NCBI GenBank assembly: GCA_017989935.1
Contig: JAGNOY010000060.1
Span: 1-9,168, forward strand
DNA length: 9,168 nt
Reading direction: 5' to 3'
Source of the DNA: Chitinophagaceae bacterium
GTDB taxonomy: Bacteria; Bacteroidota; Bacteroidia; Chitinophagales; Chitinophagaceae
Part shown: piece by piece, positions 1-6,525 of the stretch
Layout of the letters: each line of letters starts with the position of its first letter
Position numbering within the stretch: position 1 is the stretch's first letter
Notes under the pieces: model-generated
The model's database searches: none
What the model saw: the letters and a program-made list of their open reading frames with translations, nothing else
Told to the model about the DNA's origin: nothing
Translations under genes and position numbers: made by a program

Positions 1-1
1 T

Positions 2-1495
2 GAAATACATATTTTCATAGGTAGAGAAATAAGTTTGTTTGCATCTTTCATGATCACCATAAGTTGTTCGAATGATAGAAGGCCAAGGGAAATTAATACA
101 TAAATTGCCACTGACGACTTCTGTGGGTAATTCACTTTTAGAAGCATCTCCGCCAGGAATGGCATGTCCATGTTCATCTACAAGCAAAGGCCTAACACCT
201 GGCAATGGAAAAGTTGCATGAGCTGCTTTGTGTGGTGTGATACCTGCTAAATTTGAAATCATGATACCCCCTGTTTCGGTTTGCCACCAGGTGTCTACGA
301 TGGGGCATCTTCCTTTACCAATATTATCATGAAACCAATTCCAAGCTTCTTCATTGATTGGTTCGCCCACACTACCTAATACCTTTAATGAAGATAGGTT
401 TTTATCTTTTACATAATCTAATCCATAGCTCATTAAACTACGAATAGCTGTAGGTGCTGTATAGAGAATATTTACATTAAATTTATCAACAACTTCCCAA
501 AACCTTCCTGCATCTGGCCATGTAGGTATGCCTTCGAACATTAAGGTTGTGGCACCAGCACTCAATGGCCCATACACAATATAGCTATGTCCTGTTATCC
601 AACCAATATCTGCTGTACAAAAATGAATATCTCCTGGTTGATATTGAAATACATTTATAAAGGTATAATTTGTGTAAATCATATACCCTGCGCAAGAATG
701 TACTACGCCTTTTGGCTTTCCGGTACTGCCACTTGTATAAAGTATAAATAGTTCGTCCTCCGAATCCATCGCTTCTGCTTCGCAAAATGGATTGCCTGCA
801 GTTTCTACCTTTTTAATTTCATCTTCCCACCATACTTCTTTGCCTTTAAGCATGCTTACCGGTGTTCGTGTTCGTGTGAGTACTATGACTTTTTGTACGG
901 ATCGGCATTGAATCAACGCTTCGTCCATTACAGATTTCAAAGGTATTTCTTTGTTTCCTCGATATCCACCATCAGCTGTTACCACCACATTGCATTGGGC
1001 ATCATTGATACGATCTGCGATACTTTGTGCAGAAAACCCACCAAAAATTACTGAATGAATGGCTCCGATTCTTGCACAAGCTAACACGGCAATTGCTAAT
1101 TCTGGTACCATAGGCATATAAATACAAATACGATCTCCTTTCTTCGCGCCATTATTTTTTAAAACATGAGCAAATTGATTTACTTTAAATAAAAGCTCTT
1201 TATATGAAATTGAACGATGATGTTCTTCGGGGTCATTGCTTTCCCAAATAATAGCAGGCGTATGCGGTTGTGTTTCTGCCCATCGATCTAAACAGTTTTC
1301 GGTTATATTCATTTTACCTCCTTTGAACCATTCTATTTTTGGTTCATTGAAATTCCAGTTTAGCACTTGATCAGCATGTTTTTTCCAACGAAAGTAGGAG
1401 GCAATTTCGCCCCAGAATTCTTCGGGATGTTCGATACTTTGTTTGTATACTTGATGATATTGTTCGAGGGATGTAATTTGATAAGGATATGACAT
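2..1495 (-). CDS. acs: Acetyl-coenzyme A synthetase, C-terminus cut by window edge
   Basis: AMP-forming acetate:CoA ligase, which turns acetate, ATP and CoA into acetyl-CoA through an acetyl-adenylate in the cytoplasm. The frame is open from the ATG at 1495-1493 to the left edge, giving 498 residues of a family that is normally about 630-650 long. The lost part is the mobile C-terminal domain with the regulatory, acetylatable catalytic lysine. Visible marks are an N-terminal ACAS-type segment (EFWGEIA near residue 23), the phosphate-binding loop YTSGSTGKPKG (253-263), DTWWQTETGG (401-410), and the stretch around GDHERCKQTYF near the visible end. The whole sequence reads as canonical Acs rather than propionyl-CoA synthetase, though that distinction is from memory of the families. 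It is divergent from the copper locus and has no evident functional tie to it. No clear Shine-Dalgarno precedes the ATG, which is usual in this phylum. The gene is truncated only by the window; no internal stop is seen. Confidence 0.96.
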   Translation of the reverse strand, partial: MSYPYQITSLEQYHQVYKQSIEHPEEFWGEIASYFRWKKHADQVLNWNFNEPKIEWFKGGKMNITENCLDRWAETQPHTPAIIWESNDPEEHHRSISYKELLFKVNQFAHVLKNNGAKKGDRICIYMPMVPELAIAVLACARIGAIHSVIFGGFSAQSIADRINDAQCNVVVTADGGYRGNKEIPLKSVMDEALIQCRSVQKVIVLTRTRTPVSMLKGKEVWWEDEIKKVETAGNPFCEAEAMDSEDELFILYTSGSTGKPKGVVHSCAGYMIYTNYTFINVFQYQPGDIHFCTADIGWITGHSYIVYGPLSAGATTLMFEGIPTWPDAGRFWEVVDKFNVNILYTAPTAIRSLMSYGLDYVKDKNLSSLKVLGSVGEPINEEAWNWFHDNIGKGRCPIVDTWWQTETGGIMISNLAGITPHKAAHATFPLPGVRPLLVDEHGHAIPGGDASKSELPTEVVSGNLCINFPWPSIIRTTYGDHERCKQTYFSTYENMYF

Positions 1496-1711
1496 ATTGA
1501 TACGTTTAAGATTACGAGGATAAAAGTAAAACTAAATATAGAAGGTTAATTACATTTGTTGCTAAAATAGTATATATAATTAGATAGTATGTTTTTCTTG
1601 GCTGAATTACTGCATCTGTTGTTTTGTTACATTTGTTTTTATCAATTACGTGCTATTAGGAAACTTGATTATTTATAAAATTGCTGGTGATATTCAACTT
1701 AATTTTGCCGA
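1496..1711. other. Divergent intergenic region between acs and the SCO gene
   Basis: This AT-rich spacer of 216 bases must hold the promoters of both divergent genes. The rightward promoter is listed separately. For acs, reading the minus strand, the best candidate -7 box is TATATTTA at 1540-1533, one mismatch from TAnnTTTG. It would give a leader of roughly 30 nt, but no well-spaced -33 TTTG is evident, so this is weak. I see no convincing operator palindrome, riboswitch or small ORF. Confidence 0.4.
1681..1711 (+). promoter_or_regulatory. Bacteroidota-type promoter of the SCO gene, probably leaderless
   Basis: TAATTTTG at 1700-1707 matches the Bacteroidota -7 consensus TAnnTTTG exactly. 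Only four bases (CCGA) separate it from the ATG at 1712. In this promoter class transcription starts a few bases after the box, so the mRNA would begin at or next to the start codon. A TTG at 1681-1683 could be the -33 element, but the 16-base gap is a little shorter than usual. The start site is inference; the box and its distance to the ATG are seen directly. Confidence 0.55.
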
Positions 1712-2320
1712 ATGAATAAATTCTTTTTTGTAGCATGCGTCCTAATGTGTCAGGCATGTGCAACGTCGGATCCTAAATTGCCAATTTTAGGGGATCCAGT
1801 TATTCATAAAAATGATACTATTTATCCAACAGTTGCTTCTTTTAAATTGTGGAATCAAGATAGTTTACCTGTTACGAATCAAACGTTTGAAGAAGGTATT
1901 TATTTAGCAGATTTTATTTTTTTATCATGCCCAACGATTTGCCCAAAAATGACATCTGTAATGCAGAAAGTTTATCTGCAAACATTAACATACCCCCACG
2001 TGAAATTTTTAACACATACCATTGACCCCAATAATGATTCGGTATCTCGACTTCGAGCATACGCTAACCAATTAGGGGCGTCTACTTCGAAATGGCATTT
2101 TGTGACTGGTCCTCAGGATAAAATTTTAGCACTTGCAGAGCATTCTTATTTTTCTACTGCTTATAGCGATTCCACTTCGCCTGGCGGATTTACACATAGT
2201 GGTGGTATTTTATTAGTGGATGCACATCGACATATTCGAGGTGTTTATGATGGCACGGATAATACATCGATAGAAAAGATACTTTCTGATATAAAAAAAT
2301 TGTTGGAAGAAACGAATTAA
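1712..2320 (+). CDS. SCO1/SenC family copper-binding thioredoxin-fold lipoprotein
   Basis: SCO proteins bind Cu(I)/Cu(II) with a CxxxC pair and a distant histidine. They deliver copper to, or keep reduced, the CuA site of cytochrome c oxidase, or act as thiol redox sensors. This 202-residue protein has a short signal peptide ending in a lipobox-like MCQAC (lipid-bearing Cys16), so it is probably anchored in the envelope. The copper ligands are clear: SCPTICPKM with Cys73 and Cys77, and FTHSGG with His162. The SCO-type TIDPNND loop (about 103-109) and GVYDGTD near the end also fit the family. Length is normal for a bacterial SCO. It is the first gene rightward from the divergent region and is followed 15 bases later by a small Cys-motif protein gene with its own promoter. 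In the context of MbnP and di-haem enzymes, a role in envelope copper handling is likely. Its client is unknown, since no cytochrome oxidase genes are in the window. Confidence 0.93.
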   Translation: MNKFFFVACVLMCQACATSDPKLPILGDPVIHKNDTIYPTVASFKLWNQDSLPVTNQTFEEGIYLADFIFLSCPTICPKMTSVMQKVYLQTLTYPHVKFLTHTIDPNNDSVSRLRAYANQLGASTSKWHFVTGPQDKILALAEHSYFSTAYSDSTSPGGFTHSGGILLVDAHRHIRGVYDGTDNTSIEKILSDIKKLLEETN

Positions 2321-2335
2321 ATTTACCTTTGCGTT
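2303..2335 (+). promoter_or_regulatory. Bacteroidota-type promoter inside the SCO 3' end, driving the next gene
   Basis: TACCTTTG at 2324-2331 is an exact TAnnTTTG -7 box, and TTG at 2303-2305 lies 18 bases upstream of it, close to the usual -33/-7 spacing. The box is four bases (CGTT) from the GTG start at 2336, the same distance as at the SCO gene. This supports a second leaderless transcript and also supports GTG at 2336 as the true start. The -33 element lies inside the end of the SCO coding sequence. Confidence 0.55.
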
Positions 2336-2716
2336 GTGAAGAACTTCTTCTCTATACTATTTGCATTAGTCATATTATTTCAGTCAACACTGCAAGTATG
2401 GATTTTAATTGGATTTGAGTTGAATAGAGAGTATATCGAAAACAATGTTTGTGAAAATCGCTTCGATAAAATTCCACTCTGTAAAGGTGCTTGTGTGTTA
2501 GAAAAAAAATTTAAGGAAAATGACTCACAGCAAAGCAAGTTGCCAAATTTGAAAATGAATGAAGTTGTGCTTTATTGCTCTTCTATCAATTTTGAAGTTT
2601 CATTTTTGCAACCAGTACTTATTCTTGAGAAGTTAAGCTTCGTTCCTTTAGATGAGCACATGTCGTCAGCTTATTTAACTCGTGTATTACATCCCCCCAA
2701 TGCAGCTGTGATATAG
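2336..2716 (+). CDS. Small membrane-anchored Cys-motif protein (copy 1), function unknown
   Basis: A 126-residue protein that I cannot assign to a named family. Residues 4-27 form a hydrophobic signal or membrane segment after Met-Lys-Asn, so the rest is probably periplasmic. It then has VCEN with Cys39, followed at fixed spacing by Cys49 and Cys53 in CKGAC, then VLEKKF. Cys81 lies further on, and LHPP (His119-Pro120-Pro121) is near the C-terminus. The same C-x9-C-x3-C spacing, membrane segment and terminal HPP recur in the protein at 5263-5700, so the two are likely paralogues. The cysteines could bind metal or form disulfides; neither can be shown from sequence. The start is GTG, supported by the -7 box four bases upstream and by the KNFFSILF signal that follows at once. 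Being directly behind a SCO gene suggests an accessory role in copper or thiol chemistry (inference). Confidence 0.8.
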   Translation: MKNFFSILFALVILFQSTLQVWILIGFELNREYIENNVCENRFDKIPLCKGACVLEKKFKENDSQQSKLPNLKMNEVVLYCSSINFEVSFLQPVLILEKLSFVPLDEHMSSAYLTRVLHPPNAAVI

Positions 2717-2895
2717 TTTATTATTTGTATTGACATTGATTACAAGGTTTCTTGTGACTAATGTTGCTTAGTGTTTACCTTAAGTAGTAAGCTAGTTCTC
2801 AATTTTATTTATTACTCAGCCGATGTGAACGAAATGTCACATGATGAATTGACCTATTTTGGCTTGAGCTTCTATCAAATTTTAATTTATTATCC
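2717..2895. other. Intergenic spacer before the WD40 gene
   Basis: A 179-base AT-rich gap. It must contain the leader and probably the promoter of the WD40 gene. Near-matches to TAnnTTTG occur (TAATGTTG around 2759, and TATTTTGG around 2855), but none is exact or well placed. The inverted repeats seen are only five base pairs long, too weak to call a terminator. No credible small ORF is visible. Confidence 0.3.
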
Positions 2896-4128
2896 ATGAA
2901 CGTTTTACAACGAATTGCGATGCAAGTCCTTTTTGCAGGGCTTAGTTTAACCATGCATGCTCAGAATTTAGAATGGTCAAAGAAAGCAAATCCAACTTTA
3001 AATTCAATTAATAGTATTGTGTTTAATGCTGACGGGAGTAAAGTTTTAAGCGGCACAAATTGTCATCCAGCTTCAATCAGGATATTTGATGTATTGTCTT
3101 CCAATTTAGATTGGGATTTTACCGTGGATACATCGTTTATGTGTATCATGGGCGTATCGTTTAGCAGTAATTCAAATTATATCGCCACTATTGAAGAGTT
3201 TGGGAATATTTTTATCTTTGACCAAACGGGAGTAACACCAGTTTTGGTGGACACGATAAATACAGGAACATCTTATGGTTTTTCCATAGCAATTTCGCCT
3301 ACCAATCAAACATTAGCAGTTGGCTGTTCAAATGGTAAACTAAAAATATACAATCTTTTGAATGGTAGTTTGTTGCATGATATTAATGCGCATGCGTCTT
3401 GGGTGACATCAGTTAGTTATTCATCAGATGGCCAATTTTTGGTAAGTGGAGGAAGTGATGATAAAGTCAAATTATGGGATAGTTCAGGAAATAGTATTGG
3501 CACATTTACCGGGCATTCGAATGATCTCACACAGGTTAAATTTACCCATGATGATACTTATATCATTTCTTCCTCTAAAGATAAAACCATTCGAATTTGG
3601 AATATAGCTACACAGCAATGGGTAAAAACAATGTCCGGACATTTCGGTAGTGTAAATAGCATTGATATTTCTCCGAACAATCAGTTAATTGTGTCAGGGT
3701 CGTCTGACAGTACTTGTAAAATTTGGGATATAACAAGTGGTTCGTCTATCGAAACATTTGGCGTGAAAGATAGTGGGGTTGTAAATTCAGTGGCATGGTC
3801 ACCGTTGGGTGATCGTATTGTGACGGGCAATCAACAAAGCGATATCATGATGTGGAAGCTCGCCATAGGGTTGTCTAATGAACTCGGATTTTCCAAACAC
3901 CGTAAATTTTTCGTATATCCCAATCCAAGCAATTCAGAATTGCACATTCAATCTAATGGTGACGTATCTTATACAAATATGAAAATAAGAAATTTTCTTG
4001 GTCAGCAGGTTTTTCAATCATGGAAGAGTGATTTTATTCAGGTTGAACAACTTCCCATCGGTATGTATTACTTGGAATTTTATGATAAAATGAACTTGGT
4101 AGAGACAATCGTTTTTCAAAAAAACTAA
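2896..4128 (+). CDS. T9SS-secreted seven-repeat WD40 beta-propeller protein
   Basis: A 410-residue exported protein. Residues 1-23 are a signal peptide ending near MHAQ. Residues about 25-325 hold seven WD40-type repeats. The best are NAHASWVTSVSYSSDG...KLWD (164-195), TGHSNDLTQV...IRIWN (205-236) and SGHFGSVNSI...CKIWD (247-278); the first two and the last are degenerate. Seven repeats would close one complete propeller. Residues about 337-410 are a type IX secretion sorting domain, with the typical FVYPNPSNSELHI opening and LPIGMYYLEF near the end. The protein is therefore predicted to leave the cell or be attached to its surface. WD40 propellers are binding scaffolds with no enzymatic activity of their own, so the partner is unknown. 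It ends four bases before the first ATG of the peroxidase frame and may share a transcript with it. Why such a protein sits between copper/haem genes is not evident. Confidence 0.9.
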   Translation: MNVLQRIAMQVLFAGLSLTMHAQNLEWSKKANPTLNSINSIVFNADGSKVLSGTNCHPASIRIFDVLSSNLDWDFTVDTSFMCIMGVSFSSNSNYIATIEEFGNIFIFDQTGVTPVLVDTINTGTSYGFSIAISPTNQTLAVGCSNGKLKIYNLLNGSLLHDINAHASWVTSVSYSSDGQFLVSGGSDDKVKLWDSSGNSIGTFTGHSNDLTQVKFTHDDTYIISSSKDKTIRIWNIATQQWVKTMSGHFGSVNSIDISPNNQLIVSGSSDSTCKIWDITSGSSIETFGVKDSGVVNSVAWSPLGDRIVTGNQQSDIMMWKLAIGLSNELGFSKHRKFFVYPNPSNSELHIQSNGDVSYTNMKIRNFLGQQVFQSWKSDFIQVEQLPIGMYYLEFYDKMNLVETIVFQKN

Positions 4129-4132
4129 ACCT

Positions 4133-5266
4133 ATGATAAGTGACATGAAACAAATGAATAGTGAAATTTATAAAGTGCTTGAAGCCGATAGCGAATATTG
4201 GGTTCGAAATAATTTTGCGTACAAGAACTTTATTAGTTGTGTAACCTTTATGATATTGCTTGCTTCTTGCAAAGTCGATCCTCCTTTTGGTAATGTTGAC
4301 AGGCATTCACATACTCATTATAACTTAAATGTTCCGGCTGGCTTGCCGACTATGATAATACCTGCCGATAATCTACTTTCAGTAGAAGGGATTGCTTTGG
4401 GGCGTAAGTTATTTTACGATAAAATACTTTCGGCCAATAGTACAATGAGTTGTGCATCATGTCATCAATTTAAAAATTATTTTATAGACTCAGCCAAGCA
4501 GTATAGTGTCGGAGTAGACCAGGTTCAAGGTACAAGAAATTCGATGCCATTATTTAATTTGGGTTATGCAAAATCTTTTTTTTGGGACGGGAGCTCTCCG
4601 AGTTTAGAAGCGCAAGTGAGCGGCCCAATCACCAATCCGATTGAAATGCATGAAACCATGCCTAATGTAATTTCTAAACTTCAAGCACATCCTGAGTATC
4701 CAACATTATTCAAAGCGGCATTTGGGACAGACATCGTCACTTCAAAATTAATTTCGCAAGCCATTGCTCAATTTGAAAGAACCCTGATTTCGGCGAATTC
4801 GAAATTTGATCAATGGAAACGAGGTGAAGTAGCCTTTACGGAACAAGAAACACGAGGCCTAAATGTGTTTTTGGATTTGAATAAAGGTGATTGTACTCAT
4901 TGTCATTCATATGGCAGCACCTTTACCGATTTTGAATTCAAAAATAATGGCTTAGATAGCGTTTCAATGGACAAGGGGCGAGCCCTTGTTACAAAGTTGA
5001 TAGCTGATGAGGGTAAATTCAAAACACCCACCTTACGCAATATTGAAATGACAGCACCATATATGCATGATGGGCGATTCAATACTTTACGAGAGTGTAT
5101 AGACCATTATAACACCAATTTTCATTATTCTGCAAATTTGGCACCTGAACTTAGGACCATGACTAAAAACAGAATGACTGAACAAGACATTGATGATATT
5201 ATTGCATTTTTGAAAACACTCACGGACAGAGAATTTATTACTAAAACGGCTTTTGATAAACCATGA
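4133..5266 (+). CDS. MauG/cytochrome c peroxidase family di-haem lipoprotein (first copy)
   Basis: Di-haem c-type enzyme of the bacterial cytochrome c peroxidase/MauG/MbnH superfamily, acting in the envelope. Two haem-binding motifs are present: CASCH (Cys107, Cys110, His111) and CTHCH (Cys254, Cys257, His258). Other family marks are LGRKLFYD, the inter-haem Trp151 in FFWDG, NPIEM with Glu171, GKFKTPTLRN and TAPYMHDG. In classical peroxidases a Met binds the C-terminal haem; at that place (IDHY) this protein seems to have Tyr326, the MauG/MbnH-type ligand (alignment from memory). That favours protein oxidation over simple peroxide removal. The lipobox is LLASC (Cys46). The start is doubtful: in-frame ATGs at 4133, 4145 and 4154 put about 20-30 polar residues before the signal peptide, which really begins near residue 30. 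The stop overlaps the next start by four bases (ATGA), so the two genes are translationally coupled. Confidence 0.92.
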   Translation: MISDMKQMNSEIYKVLEADSEYWVRNNFAYKNFISCVTFMILLASCKVDPPFGNVDRHSHTHYNLNVPAGLPTMIIPADNLLSVEGIALGRKLFYDKILSANSTMSCASCHQFKNYFIDSAKQYSVGVDQVQGTRNSMPLFNLGYAKSFFWDGSSPSLEAQVSGPITNPIEMHETMPNVISKLQAHPEYPTLFKAAFGTDIVTSKLISQAIAQFERTLISANSKFDQWKRGEVAFTEQETRGLNVFLDLNKGDCTHCHSYGSTFTDFEFKNNGLDSVSMDKGRALVTKLIADEGKFKTPTLRNIEMTAPYMHDGRFNTLRECIDHYNTNFHYSANLAPELRTMTKNRMTEQDIDDIIAFLKTLTDREFITKTAFDKP

Positions 5267-5700
5267 ACAAGCAGTTTAAATTAAGTGATTTGTGGCGATG
5301 GTTGTTAGGTGGTTTGTTTATTTTATTAATCACTTTGCACCCCCTTGCAAAGATGCTATTGTTAGTTTCTTATTCTTATAACTTTCAATATTACACAAGG
5401 GTGCTGTGTGAAAATAAGGATAAACCAACTATGAAGTGTTTTGGAAAATGCAAGTTGACAAAACAAATGAATGCTTTAAGTTGCCCAAGCAAACAGCAAA
5501 AAGATGAAGATAGAAGAGGAATGAATATTTCGTCAATTAACGATTTTATCGAATCCGTTTTATGCTGTCAAGTATTGAAGCCAATTTTATTTACTACTCA
5601 AGTTGTAAAGGAGCCCTATTATCAAACCATGCTCCTATCTCGCGAAGGTGAGCGAATTTTTCACCCTCCAAAGTTTGCTAACCTAGAATCAACCTTATGA
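5263..5700 (+). CDS. Small membrane-anchored Cys-motif protein (copy 2), function unknown
   Basis: A 145-residue protein with no family I can name. A membrane or signal-anchor segment spans about residues 12-36. Then comes VLCENKDKP with Cys49, then Cys59 and Cys63 in CFGKC, followed by KLTKQM. Further cysteines are Cys74 and the pair Cys101-Cys102. IFHPPK (His134-Pro135-Pro136) lies near the C-terminus. The C-x9-C-x3-C spacing, the GxC element, the following basic helix-like stretch and the terminal HPP match the protein at 2336-2716. The rest is diverged, and this copy has a longer N-terminus. Its ATG overlaps the stop of the di-haem peroxidase gene (ATGA), so the two are co-translated and may act together. 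It is followed 42 bases later by the MbnP-like gene. A metal- or thiol-handling partner of the haem/copper proteins is a reasonable guess but not shown. Confidence 0.82.
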   Translation: MNKQFKLSDLWRWLLGGLFILLITLHPLAKMLLLVSYSYNFQYYTRVLCENKDKPTMKCFGKCKLTKQMNALSCPSKQQKDEDRRGMNISSINDFIESVLCCQVLKPILFTTQVVKEPYYQTMLLSREGERIFHPPKFANLESTL

Positions 5701-5742
5701 AATTTGAAATAATAAAATTTAAACTTTTAGAAAAAAACAAAA

Positions 5743-6519
5743 ATGATAAAACAATTAAATAAAGGAATTCTATTCCTAGCTGCTATACTTTTTACAATTT
5801 CTTCATGTAAGAAATCAGACCCGACACCAACACCGACGCCTACACCTACTATAGGAAGCTTTAAATTAGCTTTCGAACATGTGTTTGGAATGATGGAAGT
5901 GCCATTTACATTGAACGCACAACTTGTTCATCCGATGACCGGTGATACGTTGAACTTTGATAAATTTCGCTATTATGTATCCAATATAAAAATTAAAAAG
6001 GACGATGGAACTTGGTGGTCCGAAGCTAACAGCTATCATATTGTTGATTTAGCCGTAGCCGGAACAGAAGAAATTACCTTGAATGATATTCCTTCCGGAA
6101 GCTATACAGAACTTCAATATACACTAGGAGTGGATAGTTTACACAATGTGAGTGGAGCACAAGATGGAGCTTTGTCTGTAACCGAAGGCATGTTTTGGAA
6201 TTGGAATTCAGGATATATCATGTTAAAAGCGGAAGGGACATCCCCTAATTCATCAATCGGCATTTTTCAATTTCATTTAGGTGGGTTTAGTGGATCAAAC
6301 AATATTGTAACTGTAAAATCCACCACATTTAATGGAGAAACTTTAACGATTGCCTATGACAAGACACCACATGTACACGTGAAAGCCAATCCGGCAAAAT
6401 TATGGCATGCATCACCGAGTGTAAGTTCAGTGAATACTATTCATATGCCGGGAAGTGGTGCCAAAACAATGGCTGACAATTTCTATGGAAGTTTTGCTTT
6501 TGAAGAAATTCATCAATAG
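5743..6519 (+). CDS. mbnP: MbnP-family copper-binding lipoprotein
   Basis: MbnP proteins are envelope proteins that bind copper at a His-containing site. Characterised members need a tryptophan converted to kynurenine by the partner di-haem enzyme MbnH. This 258-residue protein has a signal peptide with lipobox ISSC (Cys22), then a Pro-Thr linker (27-36), then an MbnP-like domain. Family-like landmarks are FKLAFEHVFG (40-49, His46), FRYYVSNIKI (75-84), GMFWNWNSGYIMLKAEG (149-165), FQFHLGG (His178), PHVHVKANP (His210, His212) and LWHAS (Trp221). The tryptophans at 152 and 154 lie in the conserved WxW-GY stretch and are candidates for oxidation; 91, 92 and 221 are the others. I cannot say which one is used. 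The ATG follows an A-rich stretch typical of ribosome entry in this phylum. It is six bases upstream of an MbnH-like gene, the arrangement expected for an enzyme-substrate pair. The symbol is a family name, not proof of a methanobactin role. Confidence 0.88.
   Translation: MIKQLNKGILFLAAILFTISSCKKSDPTPTPTPTPTIGSFKLAFEHVFGMMEVPFTLNAQLVHPMTGDTLNFDKFRYYVSNIKIKKDDGTWWSEANSYHIVDLAVAGTEEITLNDIPSGSYTELQYTLGVDSLHNVSGAQDGALSVTEGMFWNWNSGYIMLKAEGTSPNSSIGIFQFHLGGFSGSNNIVTVKSTTFNGETLTIAYDKTPHVHVKANPAKLWHASPSVSSVNTIHMPGSGAKTMADNFYGSFAFEEIHQ
5821..5850 (+). repeat. Pro-Thr codon repeat encoding a lipoprotein linker
   Basis: Five consecutive Pro-Thr codon pairs (residues 27-36 of the MbnP-like protein) with mixed synonymous codons. 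They sit just after the lipid-bearing Cys22. Such stretches act as flexible or extended tethers between the membrane anchor and the folded domain. Because codons vary, this looks selected at protein level rather than a recent slippage tract. Confidence 0.8.
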
Positions 6520-6525
6520 TTCATT

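Noticed and set aside
585..785. 66-residue minus-strand ORF inside acs
   Set aside because: It lies wholly within the acs coding sequence in another frame and its composition is unlike a real protein; the acs frame carries the recognisable motifs.
2740..2815. Terminator hairpin in the gap before the WD40 gene
   Set aside because: The inverted repeats (ACAAG/CTTGT and GCTTA/TAAGC) have only five base pairs and lack a following T-tract.
4034..4306. 90-residue minus-strand ORF across the WD40/peroxidase junction
   Set aside because: Antisense to the T9SS domain of the WD40 protein and the start of the peroxidase; no recognisable domain and no promoter or start context.
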